Source: Kaistia soli DSM 19436 (GTDB lineage Bacteria; Pseudomonadota; Alphaproteobacteria; Rhizobiales; Kaistiaceae). From it: DNA of 64,000 nt. This document shows, one piece after another, positions 26,008-34,725 of the stretch. Location: positions 372,001 to 436,000 of the forward strand of contig NZ_FQUP01000003.1 in the NCBI RefSeq assembly GCF_900129325.1, given 5' to 3'. Made by a program: the position numbers and the translations under genes. How positions within the stretch are numbered: the first letter of the stretch is position 1; every line of letters begins with the position of its first letter. The notes beneath the pieces were generated by a model. The model was not told the DNA's origin and did not search any database. It saw only the letters and a list, made by a program, of their open reading frames with translations.

Positions 26008-27006
26008 ATGTCGTCCACAAAACCCACGGTCACGGGACATTCCGAGACGACGCAGCGGCCGGCTGATGCGCGCTCGCGTCGCGACGACATCCGGCGCTTC
26101 TTCCCGATCCTGCTGCTGCTCGTCCTCGTCGCGGTGTTCTCCTTGGCATCGCCGCGCTTCCTGCAGTTCAACAATCTGATGATCGTCGCCCAGCAGGCCG
26201 TCGTGCTGCTGGTCGCGGCTCTCGGCATGACCTTCGTAATCATCGCAGGCTCGATCGACCTCTCGGTCGGTGCCATCGTGGCGCTGGCGGCGCTGGTGGC
26301 GGCTGCCACCGCAGCGAGCCTCGGCATTTATGCCATCGTTCCCGCATGCCTGATCGGCGCGGCCGCCGGCCTCGTAAACGGCATGGTCGTCGCGAAGGGC
26401 AAGGTCCCTTCCTTCATCGTCACCCTCGGCGCGATGGTCGTCTATCGCGGCATCGTGCTCTTCTTCACGCGCGGCGCGCCGATCTCGATCGATGACGAGC
26501 GCTTTCTCGATCTCTATTCGGGACGCACCGCCGGCATCCCGCATTCAGTGCTGATCGCCATCCTTCTGATCGCCGCCGCCGCGGTGATGCTCAACCTGAC
26601 GGTCTTCGGGCGCGAAGTGCGGGCAATCGGCGGCGGCGAGCGGATCGCGCTCCTGACGGGCATCCGCGTCGACCGCGTCAAGATCGCGATCTTCGTGTTG
26701 TCGGGGCTAATGTGCGGCATGGCCGGCCTGCTTCAGGGCGCCCGCGCGATGGCAGCGACCGCTCAGCTCGGTGAGGGACTCGAACTCGATGCCATCGCCG
26801 CCGTGGTCGTAGGCGGGACACCGCTGACCGGCGGCGTCGGCAGCATCCAGGGGACGATCCTCGGCGCGCTCATCATCACCATTTTGTCGAATGGCATGAA
26901 CATCGTCGGCCTCGACCCCTATTTCCAGAACATCGTCAAAGGCTTGGTGCTGGTCCTTTCGGTGTTCGTCACGATCGACCGCAAGAAGATCGGCATCATC
27001 AAGTGA
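26008..27006 (+). CDS. Sugar ABC transporter permease, RbsC-like (second importer)
   Basis: The 332-residue membrane protein has the RbsC-type marks IIAGSIDLSVGAIVAL, NGMVVAKGKVPSFIVTLGAM and AAVVVGGTPLTGGVGS. Unlike the first importer, this system has one permease gene, so the channel is probably a homodimer. GAGGG lies just before the ATG. The ATPase gene ends nine bases upstream. Confidence 0.93.
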   Translation: MSSTKPTVTGHSETTQRPADARSRRDDIRRFFPILLLLVLVAVFSLASPRFLQFNNLMIVAQQAVVLLVAALGMTFVIIAGSIDLSVGAIVALAALVAAATAASLGIYAIVPACLIGAAAGLVNGMVVAKGKVPSFIVTLGAMVVYRGIVLFFTRGAPISIDDERFLDLYSGRTAGIPHSVLIAILLIAAAAVMLNLTVFGREVRAIGGGERIALLTGIRVDRVKIAIFVLSGLMCGMAGLLQGARAMAATAQLGEGLELDAIAAVVVGGTPLTGGVGSIQGTILGALIITILSNGMNIVGLDPYFQNIVKGLVLVLSVFVTIDRKKIGIIK

Positions 27007-27046
27007 TCCACGAGATCTGCGAGCACGGATACAGGAGGAAGCGTTC

Positions 27047-28510
27047 ATGACGATCCAGACCATGCGTGATTTCGGCATTGGCGAAGGCCAGCTGTTCATC
27101 GGCGGCCGATGGGTCGATTCCGCAAGCCGCGAGCGGCGCGAGATCGAGAATCCGAAGGACGAGAGCATCGTCGCCGCCGTCGCTTCGAGCACGATCGAGG
27201 ATGCCGACCGCGCGATCGCCGCGGCGCGAAAGGCGCAGCCGCTCTGGCGGGCGACCACGGCGGCGCAGCGCGCGGCGCTGCTCAACCGTTTCGCCGCGCT
27301 CATCGACGAGAATGCCGAAGCGCTGGCGCATCTGCTGACAGCCGAGGGCGGCAAGATCCTGCACGACAGTCGCATCGACGTCGCCTTCTCCGCCCTCCTC
27401 CTGCGCTATGCGGCGGAGAGCGCCCGCCACATTCAGGGCGAGATCATGCCGGGCGAGAACCCCGACGAGCAGATCTGGATCCAGCGCGTTCCTTATGGTG
27501 TCGCCGTCGGCATCACGGCCTGGAACTTCCCGGCGGCGCTCTTTGCCCGCAAGGTCGGCCCGGCGCTCGTCACCGGCAATACGATTATCGTCAAGCCACA
27601 CGAGCAGACGCCCCTCACGACGCTTGTGCTCGCCGAGCTTTCACGCCGCGCCGGAATTCCGGATGGCGTGATCAATGTCGTGGTCGGCGACGGGCGGACC
27701 GTCGGCGCTCATCTCGTCTCGCACAAGGGCACCGACATCATCTCGATGACGGGCAGCGTGCGGGCCGGCGGCGAGATCTATGCGCTCGGCGCGGAGCACA
27801 TCAAGCCAGTGCGCCTCGAGCTCGGCGGCAAGGCTCCCTTCATCGTCATGGAGGACGCCGACATCGACAAGGCTGTCGATGCGGCCGTGGCTTCGAAGTT
27901 CTTCGCCGGCGGCGCCGTCTGCACCTGCAACGACCGCATGTATCTGCACCGGGCCATCCACGATGCCTTCATGGAAAAGTTCGTCGCGCGGGTGCAGAAG
28001 CTGACGGTCGGCGATCCGACAACCAATGTCGACATCGGGCCGCGCATCAATGCAGGCGAAGTCGCCAAGCTGAAGGCGATGGTCGCGCAGGCGCTGAAGC
28101 AGAACGCAACGCGGCTCGTCGATGCCACGCCGCAACAGGCCGAGGCGCGCGGCCACTGGTTCTACCCGACCATTCTCTCCGTCGGTTCGAACGATCTCGA
28201 TATCATGAAAGAGGAGACCTTCGGCCCGGTCATCGCGGCGCTTGCCGTCGATGATTTCGAGCAGGCTCTGGCCTATGCGAACGACTCCGATTTCGGCCTG
28301 TCGGCCTATGTCTTCACCCGCGACCATCGCAAGATCATGCGCAGCGTGAACGAGCTCGAATTCGGCGAGATCTACGTCAATCGCGCTTCCGGCGAGAGCC
28401 CGCATGCGCATCATGTCGGTTATCGCAAGAGCGGCATCGGCGGCGAGGACGGCAAGCACGGCATCGAGGGCTATCTGCGCAAGAAGACCCTTTACAACAA
28501 CTACGCCTGA
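27047..28510 (+). CDS. NAD(P)-dependent aldehyde dehydrogenase (AldA-like)
   Basis: The 487-residue enzyme has the complete aldehyde dehydrogenase catalytic set: Asn160 in TAWNFP, Glu258 in LELGGK and Cys292 in GGAVCTCNDR, with the cofactor-binding TGSVRAG segment before the Glu. The VCTC form around the nucleophile resembles AldA-type lactaldehyde/glycolaldehyde dehydrogenases. AGGAGG at 27033-27038 supports the ATG. In this operon it could oxidise a tetrose or glycolaldehyde to an acid that then enters the kinase/PdxA route, but a role in a side pathway is possible. Confidence 0.92.
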   Translation: MTIQTMRDFGIGEGQLFIGGRWVDSASRERREIENPKDESIVAAVASSTIEDADRAIAAARKAQPLWRATTAAQRAALLNRFAALIDENAEALAHLLTAEGGKILHDSRIDVAFSALLLRYAAESARHIQGEIMPGENPDEQIWIQRVPYGVAVGITAWNFPAALFARKVGPALVTGNTIIVKPHEQTPLTTLVLAELSRRAGIPDGVINVVVGDGRTVGAHLVSHKGTDIISMTGSVRAGGEIYALGAEHIKPVRLELGGKAPFIVMEDADIDKAVDAAVASKFFAGGAVCTCNDRMYLHRAIHDAFMEKFVARVQKLTVGDPTTNVDIGPRINAGEVAKLKAMVAQALKQNATRLVDATPQQAEARGHWFYPTILSVGSNDLDIMKEETFGPVIAALAVDDFEQALAYANDSDFGLSAYVFTRDHRKIMRSVNELEFGEIYVNRASGESPHAHHVGYRKSGIGGEDGKHGIEGYLRKKTLYNNYA

Positions 28511-28560
28511 GCAAGACGGGGCGGCACGCGACGCGCGCCGCCTCCCCTTCGGAGAGAGCG

Positions 28561-29451
28561 ATGATCACGCACTGGTTCGATATCCGCGACGAGCGCTTCG
28601 GTGCGCTGGTCCTGCCCAACGTGCATGTCGATGTGCTCTATGAGGGCGGACGCTGGCTCGAAGGTCCTGTCTATGTGCCGGCCGCGCGGCACCTGCTCTT
28701 CTCCGACGTTCCGAACGACCGCGTGCTGCGTTTCGATGAGGTGACGGGCGCCGTCACGCTGTTCCAGTCGCCCTCCTTCTTCACAAACGGCCACACGCTC
28801 GATCCAGCGGGCCGCGTTCTCGCCTGCGAGCACCAGAACCGCCGCGTCGCGCGTTTCGAGCATGACGGCTCGGTGACGACCGTCGCCGACAGCCATGATG
28901 GGCATCGGCTTAACTCGCCCAACGACGTTATCGTCGCCAGGGACGGGACTGTCTGGTTCACCGATCCGACCTATGGCATCGCAACCGAATATGAAGGCGC
29001 GCGGATCGCAAGCGAGATCGGCAGCAACAATGTCTATCGCGTCGGCCCGGACGGCCGCGCCGAAGCGATGATCACCGACCTCGTGCAGCCGAACGGCCTC
29101 GCGCTCTCGCCGGACGAAAGCATTCTCTACGTGGCCGACAGCGGCTCGCGTCCGTCGCGGCTCCTTGCCTATCCGCTCGCCGCGGATGGGAGGCTAGGCC
29201 CGCCTCGGCTGCTCCGCGAGGCCGAGGCCGGAATCTACGATGGTTTCAGGATCGACCGGCATGGCAATATCTGGACCAGCGCCGAGGACGGCGTGCATTG
29301 CCTTGCGGCAGACGGCACGCTGCTCGGCCGGATCGTGCTGCCCGAGGTCGCGGCGAATGTCGAGTTCGGCGGCCGTTTCCGCAACCGCCTGTTCATCTGC
29401 GCGACGCAGCGTCTCTATGCCGTCTATCTGAATACGACGGCCGCCCGCTGA
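28561..29451 (+). CDS. SMP-30/gluconolactonase family protein
   Basis: The 296-residue protein folds as a six-bladed propeller by family pattern: EGPVYVPAARHLLFSD with the first metal ligand Glu, LNSPNDVIVARDGTVWFTDPTYG with the Asn/Asp ligands, and NGLALSPDESILYVADS. These enzymes hydrolyse sugar lactones in the presence of a divalent metal. Next to an aldehyde dehydrogenase and a sugar-acid kinase, it probably opens a tetronolactone or similar lactone. It is the last gene of the forward sugar-acid operon; I see no strong terminator after it. Confidence 0.9.
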   Translation: MITHWFDIRDERFGALVLPNVHVDVLYEGGRWLEGPVYVPAARHLLFSDVPNDRVLRFDEVTGAVTLFQSPSFFTNGHTLDPAGRVLACEHQNRRVARFEHDGSVTTVADSHDGHRLNSPNDVIVARDGTVWFTDPTYGIATEYEGARIASEIGSNNVYRVGPDGRAEAMITDLVQPNGLALSPDESILYVADSGSRPSRLLAYPLAADGRLGPPRLLREAEAGIYDGFRIDRHGNIWTSAEDGVHCLAADGTLLGRIVLPEVAANVEFGGRFRNRLFICATQRLYAVYLNTTAAR

Positions 29452-29694
29452 GGCTGCCTGCCGCGACCCTCTTCATCGCGCGCGCGGGATACTGTCCGTG
29501 ACGATCGACGTTCGATCCAGTTGGCCCGCCCGGAGGCTTGCCAACGGACCGTCGACGCCGCGCTCCGACGGAGAGGTCTCGTGCTTCCTTCAGGGCGACC
29601 CAAGTTTCGCTGACGATCCGCTGGACGGACCTAGCCGCGAAATGCGTCGAGGCTCCGGAAACCCTCCTGCGGATTTCCAGCGCTGACTTATGCC

Positions 29695-30210
29695 TCAGGC
29701 TGCGTCGGCGCGGCGCGCCAACTTCCAGCCGGGCCGGATGAAGTGGCAGGTATAGCCGTGCGGGATTCGCTCCAAGTAATCCTGATGCTCCGGCTCGGCC
29801 TCCCAGAAATCCCCCAGCGGCGAAACCTCGGTGACGACCTTGCCGGGCCAGAGACCGGAAGCGTCGACATCGGCGATCGTCTCTTCCGCAACAGCCTTCT
29901 GCTCTTCGTCAGCGTAGAAGATCGCGGACCGATAGCTGGCGCCGACATCGTTGCCCTGCCGGTTCGCCGTGGTCGGATCGTGGATCTGGAAGAAGAATTC
30001 GAGGATCTGGCGATAGTTCGTCAGATCGGGATCGAAAACAATCTCGATTGCCTCGGCATGGGTGCCGTGATTGCGATAGGTGGCGTTGCGCACCTCCCCG
30101 CCCGAATATCCCACGCGCGTGGCAACGATACCCGGCTGCCTGCGGATCAGATCCTGCATGCCCCAAAAGCAGCCGCCGGCCAGAACGGCACGTTGTGTGT
30201 TGTCTGCCAT
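29695..30210 (-). CDS. msrA: Peptide methionine sulfoxide reductase MsrA
   Basis: The 171-residue enzyme has the MsrA active-site motif GCFWG with catalytic Cys14, followed by [19 protein letters not shown] and FFQIHDPTT, all diagnostic. It repairs methionine-S-sulfoxide in proteins with electrons from thioredoxin. Its ATG lies three bases after the stop codon of an msrB relic, showing that the pair once formed an msrB-msrA operon. The upstream half of that operon, including its promoter, has been lost, so what now drives msrA is unclear. Confidence 0.94.
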   Translation of the reverse strand: MADNTQRAVLAGGCFWGMQDLIRRQPGIVATRVGYSGGEVRNATYRNHGTHAEAIEIVFDPDLTNYRQILEFFFQIHDPTTANRQGNDVGASYRSAIFYADEEQKAVAEETIADVDASGLWPGKVVTEVSPLGDFWEAEPEHQDYLERIPHGYTCHFIRPGWKLARRADAA

Positions 30211-30213
30211 GTC

Positions 30214-30340
30214 TCAAACCCTTCCTTCGTTCTCGAACAGGCGCCGGTATTCACTATAGCCCTTCGACTCGCGATTATTGAGCTGAATGAAGCACAAAGA
30301 TGCCGAGTTGATGCAGCGGTGCACATCGGCATGAACGCCA
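30214..30340 (-). pseudogene. msrB: msrB C-terminal fragment
   Basis: Reading on the reverse strand, the last 35 codons give RCINSASLCFIQLNN followed by GYSEYRRLFENEGRV and a TGA at 30214-30216. This is the C-terminus of MsrB, whose catalytic Cys lies in the (Y/F)CINSASL motif, here RCINSASL. Upstream, a stretch resembling AETRYGVHADVH may be a further piece joined by an internal deletion, since the zinc-binding CxxC and GHLGHVF segments are missing. The fragment directly precedes msrA. It cannot encode a working enzyme. Confidence 0.8.
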
Positions 30341-30398
30341 TACCGTGTCTCGGCCGCGGGACGTCCTAGCCCCGGACGGGCGGCGCCCGGACAAGGGA

Positions 30399-30672
30399 TC
30401 AGCTCACATGCCCGGCGAGAAAGGCGCGCATTGCGGCGCCAATCTCGGCGGCATGCGTCTCGAGCGCGAAGCGGCCGCTCTTGACGAAGCGAATGTCCGC
30501 CGCCGGCACGTCACGCTTGAAGGCCTCAGCGCCCGACTGAACGAAGAACGGATCGTTCTTGCCCCACACGGCCAGTACTGGCGGCCGATGCTCGCGCAAG
30601 TAAGCCTGGACCGCGTCGCAGAGCGCTACATTGGTCTGGTAGTCGAGCAGAAGATCGAGCTGGGTCGCAGCT
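30399..30672 (-). pseudogene. Alpha/beta hydrolase, C-terminal fragment
   Basis: The reverse strand reads QLDLLLDYQTNVAL, then PPVLAVWGKNDPFF, which carries the Asp of the catalytic triad region, and ends ALETHAAEIGAAMRAFLAGHVS. This is the last 90 or so residues of an alpha/beta hydrolase; a His follows in the expected place (LETHA). The nucleophile half is absent, cut where similarity to a LysR gene on the opposite strand begins. It is a relic. Confidence 0.75.
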
Positions 30673-30915
30673 TGTCATCCGCACAAGCCGCAAGCTTCTA
30701 CTCACGGAGGGCGGCACGGCCTATGTCGCCTCGGCACGGCGGGTGCTCGAAGAACTGTTCGAGGCGGAGCGTGCCGCCTCGGGCGAATATCGCGCACCGC
30801 GTGGCAAGTTGCTCGTGACCGCGCCGATCGCGTTCGGCGCGCTCAACGTCCCTGCGATCGTCCACGATTTCCTCGCTTCCTATCCCGACGTGACGGTGCG
30901 GCTTGTCCTGGCGGG
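30662..30915 (+). pseudogene. LysR family regulator, internal fragment
   Basis: The forward frame reads QLVIRTSRKLLLTEGG, the end of the LysR helix-turn-helix domain, then a linker helix (ARRVLEELFEAERAASGE) and the first strands of the sensor domain (GKLLVTAPIAFG, YPDVTVRLVLA). Both the N-terminal helix-turn-helix start and the rest of the sensor domain are missing. The 5' break coincides within about ten bases with the break of the hydrolase fragment on the other strand. The 3' break lies just before the promoter of the next operon. Confidence 0.75.
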
Positions 30916-30941
30916 AGGACAGGAGCTACGCAGTCCGACCC

Positions 30942-30971
30942 TTGACATCGTCGAAATGGTAGCGCTACCGT
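30942..30971 (+). promoter_or_regulatory. Probable promoter with embedded LacI-type operator
   Basis: TTGACA at 30942-30947 is a perfect -35 element; TACCGT at 30966-30971 is a weak -10 at 18-base spacing. Between and overlapping them lies GGTAGCGCTACC (30958-30969), a perfect 12-base palindrome with the central CG typical of LacI-family operators. A bound repressor would block RNA polymerase. The site is about 160 bases upstream of the first gene of the carbohydrate operon whose far end adjoins a LacI gene (39994-41139). Confidence 0.65.
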
Positions 30972-31132
30972 ACGCATATCGCACCCGGTGTAGGGCCCAA
31001 GCGGCGCCCCGGTGCGTCGGAGGAATGCCAACGATATCGCGGAGAAGTCTCGTCGCTGCACCTGGCTGTGGTGGGAGGCTTCGCGACCGAGCGAGCAGTC
31101 GGAGGACGCATTTGTGACATGCGAATTGAAGG

Positions 31133-33343
31133 ATGATTGCCATTATGGTTTCTGAGCCTTGGTACAAAACAACACTTCGATGGGCTCAAACCAATCTGGT
31201 CGAGATAGATCCTGAGCGCTACGACGCCAACTTCTGGCGCGAACATTGGCGGAAGACACGTATTCAGGGCGTGATCATCAATGCCGGCGGGATTGTAACC
31301 TATTACCCGAGCGAGATTCCGCTGCATAAACCTGCCCTGAAGCTCGCAGGCCGAGACCTCTATGGCGAGATCGTCAAGGCGGCCCGTGACGAGAAGCTCA
31401 CCGTCATCGCGCGGATGGATTCAAATCGCGTGTCGGCCGAGTTCTATCGCGCCCATCCGGACTGGATTGCGGTCGATGCAGCAGGCAACCCGTATCGGGA
31501 AGCCGACAAATACGTCACCTGCATCAACTCCGCCTACTATGCGGAGTACCTGCCCAGCGTGATCCGCGAAATCATCTCGCGCAGCAAGCCGGACGGCTTC
31601 GCGGACAACAACTGGGCTGGGCTGCGGCGCGGCCTCATCTGCCACTGCCGCAATTGCCAGGAGCAATTCGAGGCTTTTTCCGGCCTGCTTTTGCCCCACG
31701 AAGATAACTGGTCGAGCGAGCCCTATCGCAAGTGGATCCAGTGGAGCTACCGGCGCCGTACGGAGATCTGGGAACTCAATAATCGGGTAACGACCGAGGC
31801 GGGAGGGCCGGATTGCGCCTGGATGGGCATGATCTCGGGCGATGTGCTTCACAACAACGAACGTTTCATTGATCTGCCGGAGATTCTCTCTCGCAGCCCG
31901 ATCATCATGCTCGATCACCAGCGCCGAAACGGCGTGGACGGGTTCGAGCAGAACACGGAGGCAGGCAAACGCCTGCATGAGGTCGGTGGCTGGAACGTCC
32001 TGATCCCTGAATCGACCCCGCAATATCAGCTCGGCAGCCCGGCCTTTCGGCTTTCCAGCATGCCGCCGGCCGAAGTGCGGCTCTGGTCGTCGTCCGGCTT
32101 CGCCGGGGGGATCCAGCCGTGGTGGCATCATATCGGTTCGATGCATGAGGACAGGCGGCAATACCGGACGGCCGAGCCAATCTTCAAGTGGCACGAAGCC
32201 AATCAGGACGTTCTGTTCAACCGCAGCCCAGTCGCCGACGTCGCTGTACTTTGGTCGCAGAAGAACCATGACTATCTGGGGCAACACAACGCATCGGAAG
32301 CGACCCTCAATCCCTACCGCGGCGCGACCAAAGCGCTGGACAAGGCAGGAATCGCCTGGCTCCCCCTGCACGCCGACGCCGTCGGCACCGCGGCCGGCCG
32401 ATTCAAGGTCCTAATTCTCCCCAATCTTGGCGCGATGTCGGCCGCCCAGATTGCGGCCGTGCAAGCATTTGCCGATGAGGGCGGCTCGGTCATCGCCACG
32501 TCGGAATCGAGCCTCTACAGCGAGCATGGTGACCGGCTGGCCGACTTCGCGCTCGGCGCTCTGTTCGGCCTGCATCGCCGTAGCGGCGAATTCGGGGGCC
32601 AGGGCAAGCCGGATGGCAACATCGAGACCCACGCACGCCACTCCTACCTCCGTCTTTCGCCCGAGCTTCGCGCCGGCGTCTACGGCCCATCGGACCCGAC
32701 CGCCCCGACAGCTGCGGGAACGCGCCACCCCCTGCTCGCCGGCCTCGACGATACCGACACGCTGCCTTTCGGTGGCTACCTGCCGGTTGCCGAGGCCGAC
32801 GAAGACACGACAGTGCTCGCGACCTTCATTCCCGACTTTCCGATCTACCCGCCTGAAACCTCGTTCATGCGGACCTTCAGAACCAACCTTCCCGCGATCA
32901 CGGTCAAGAAGGGCGCCGGCGGCGGAAACCTGATCTGGTTCGTAGCCGACCTCGATCGCTGCTTTGCCCGCGAAGAACAGTTCGAGCATGCGCTGCTGCT
33001 GGCCAATGCGGTGCGCTGGAGCATCGGGGAGGGACAGGAGGCTGTCAGGGTCGAAGGAGGACACGGCTTGGTGACGCCGACGCTGTATCGGCAGGGCAAC
33101 CGCCAGGTGCTGCACCTGAATAATCGGCTGGTGACGTCACGCGTACCGGGACGTCAGGACGAACTGGTTCCGGTCGGTCCGACCACCGTTCGCGTTCGCG
33201 CGGCAGATGGCGGCAAGGCACCTGCCACGGTCGATCTGCGCGTCGCCGGGCGTCAGGTCGACGCGACGATGGACGGTAGCGAACTCGTGTTCTCGGTCGA
33301 CAGGATTCTGGACCACGAGGTGGCGGTCATCGACTGGGCCTGA
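31133..33343 (+). CDS. GH42-like/GHL6-type putative glycoside hydrolase with trimerisation domain
   Basis: The 736-residue protein has no signal peptide, so it acts in the cytoplasm. Residues about 1-360 form a TIM barrel of the hypothetical glycosyl hydrolase 6 kind (EPWYKTTLRWAQTNL, KPDGFADNNWAG). Residues about 365-500 match the glutamine-amidotransferase-like trimerisation domain of GH42 beta-galactosidases (VAVLWSQKNHDYL, FKVLILPNLGAMS), followed by a C-terminal beta domain. Four cysteines, C130, C170, C172 and C175 (CHCRNC), repeat the spacing of the structural zinc site of GH42 enzymes. A start at the ATG at 31145 is equally likely, since GAAGG abuts the first ATG. The substrate is unknown; it is the first gene of the operon. 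Confidence 0.8.
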   Translation: MIAIMVSEPWYKTTLRWAQTNLVEIDPERYDANFWREHWRKTRIQGVIINAGGIVTYYPSEIPLHKPALKLAGRDLYGEIVKAARDEKLTVIARMDSNRVSAEFYRAHPDWIAVDAAGNPYREADKYVTCINSAYYAEYLPSVIREIISRSKPDGFADNNWAGLRRGLICHCRNCQEQFEAFSGLLLPHEDNWSSEPYRKWIQWSYRRRTEIWELNNRVTTEAGGPDCAWMGMISGDVLHNNERFIDLPEILSRSPIIMLDHQRRNGVDGFEQNTEAGKRLHEVGGWNVLIPESTPQYQLGSPAFRLSSMPPAEVRLWSSSGFAGGIQPWWHHIGSMHEDRRQYRTAEPIFKWHEANQDVLFNRSPVADVAVLWSQKNHDYLGQHNASEATLNPYRGATKALDKAGIAWLPLHADAVGTAAGRFKVLILPNLGAMSAAQIAAVQAFADEGGSVIATSESSLYSEHGDRLADFALGALFGLHRRSGEFGGQGKPDGNIETHARHSYLRLSPELRAGVYGPSDPTAPTAAGTRHPLLAGLDDTDTLPFGGYLPVAEADEDTTVLATFIPDFPIYPPETSFMRTFRTNLPAITVKKGAGGGNLIWFVADLDRCFAREEQFEHALLLANAVRWSIGEGQEAVRVEGGHGLVTPTLYRQGNRQVLHLNNRLVTSRVPGRQDELVPVGPTTVRVRAADGGKAPATVDLRVAGRQVDATMDGSELVFSVDRILDHEVAVIDWA

Positions 33344-33396
33344 CCCATATCAAACCGGTCAGACCTCAAGACTAATCAAAGGGAGGACTACCCAAT

Positions 33397-34725
33397 ATGG
33401 CTAAGCAAGAGGACCAGGAAATGGCTGGCGAGGCCGGCCGGCTTACCCGTCGCACAATTCTCGTCGGCGCGGGTGCGTTGGCCGCCTCTCCATTGCTGTC
33501 CGGCGTGTCGTTTGCACAGGACGCCACCACGATGCGCCTGTCCTGGTGGGGATCTGATGATCGCCACAAAAAGACGCTGGCGTTGATCCAGCTGTTTCAA
33601 TCGAAGCATCCGGGTCTGAGCGTGACGCCGGAATATGGTGGCTTCGTCGGGTATCAGGACAAGCTGTCGACCGAGTTCGCCGGCGGCAACGCTCCCGATG
33701 TCATGCAGGTGGCCGACCCGGGAGCCCTGATTGCTGCTGGCCGGTTGCTGGCGCTCGACGACTATATCGCGGCCGGCAAGATCGACGTCAGCAACGCCAG
33801 TAAGAGCGTGCTCGAAACGGCCAAGGTGGGCGGCAAGCAGTATAGCGTGCCATGGGGTCTCGCCTGCGGCTGCTACTTCCTCGACAATCAGGTGTTCGAG
33901 GACGCCAAGGTCGACATCCCCGACTATGGCTGGACCTGGGACGAGTACGCCAAGGTCGCCAAATCGCTGTCCAAGCCCGGCTTTTACGGCTCGGCCGACA
34001 TCTGGGCGGCCGCGGGGACGCGCGCGCTCGCCGGCCTCGAGGTGTTCCTCAGGGAACGCCAGAAATACGCCTTCACGCCGGACGGCAAGATCGGATTCGG
34101 TCCGGACGAGCTCACCGAATGGTTCACCTTCTGGGACGAACTGCGCAAGGCCGGCGCCGTGCCCCCTGGCGAAGTGACTGCGCTGGAGACCGGCTTCGAG
34201 ACATCGCCGATCATCACCGGCAAGGCCGCGATGTATCCGATCAACAGTTCAATCGCGTCTTCATTGCAGGGGCTGACCAAGCACAAGCTGACCGTCGCCC
34301 CCTTCCCCACCGGCGTCGGCAGCACAGCGCTCAAGGGCGACCAGTACGGCGCCTTCGTGAACTCGAGCATGCAGGTCTACATCAATGCCGACGCCAAGGA
34401 TAAGGATCTGGCGGCGGCGTTCGTGAACTTCGTGCTCAACGATCCCGACGCCGCCAAAATCCAGCTGATGGCACGCGGCGTGCCGGCCTCTTCCAAGATC
34501 GCAGAACTGGTGACGCCCGACATCTCGCCCGTCGAGCAGAGCATGGTGGCCACCGTCAAATACGTGGCCGATCATGCGTCCGCCGGCTTTGTTCCGTGGC
34601 CAAAGCAGGGCGCCGAGGTCCAGGATCTGATGCAGCGGTCGCATCAGGCCGTGGCCTTCGAACAGGCCTCGATTGCGGACACGGTCAGCCAGTTCTTCGA
34701 CCAGGCCGGGCAGATTCTAGGCTGA
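33397..34725 (+). CDS. Carbohydrate ABC transporter substrate-binding protein, family 1
   Basis: The 442-residue protein begins with RLTRRTILVGAGALAASPLLSGVSFA, a twin-arginine-like or long Sec signal. The mature part follows the family 1 (UgpB/MalE-like) pattern: LSWWGSDDRHKKTLALIQLF, LSTEFAGGNAPDVMQV and a conserved late segment PVEQSMVATVKY. GGGAGG at 33381-33386 supports the start. It presents a carbohydrate to the two permeases that follow. The gene comes 53 bases after the first TIM-barrel gene and overlaps the permease stop/start (TGATG). Confidence 0.93.
   Translation: MAKQEDQEMAGEAGRLTRRTILVGAGALAASPLLSGVSFAQDATTMRLSWWGSDDRHKKTLALIQLFQSKHPGLSVTPEYGGFVGYQDKLSTEFAGGNAPDVMQVADPGALIAAGRLLALDDYIAAGKIDVSNASKSVLETAKVGGKQYSVPWGLACGCYFLDNQVFEDAKVDIPDYGWTWDEYAKVAKSLSKPGFYGSADIWAAAGTRALAGLEVFLRERQKYAFTPDGKIGFGPDELTEWFTFWDELRKAGAVPPGEVTALETGFETSPIITGKAAMYPINSSIASSLQGLTKHKLTVAPFPTGVGSTALKGDQYGAFVNSSMQVYINADAKDKDLAAAFVNFVLNDPDAAKIQLMARGVPASSKIAELVTPDISPVEQSMVATVKYVADHASAGFVPWPKQGAEVQDLMQRSHQAVAFEQASIADTVSQFFDQAGQILG

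Noticed and set aside
24421-26544. 707-codon reverse open frame opposite the second importer's ATPase and permease
   Set aside because: It crosses two forward genes and their junction, with low-complexity charged composition and no domain.
31133-33343. Calling the first TIM-barrel protein a beta-galactosidase
   Set aside because: The trimerisation domain and cysteine site resemble GH42, but the barrel itself matches the uncharacterised GHL6 type and the catalytic Glu residues of GH42 cannot be placed with confidence.
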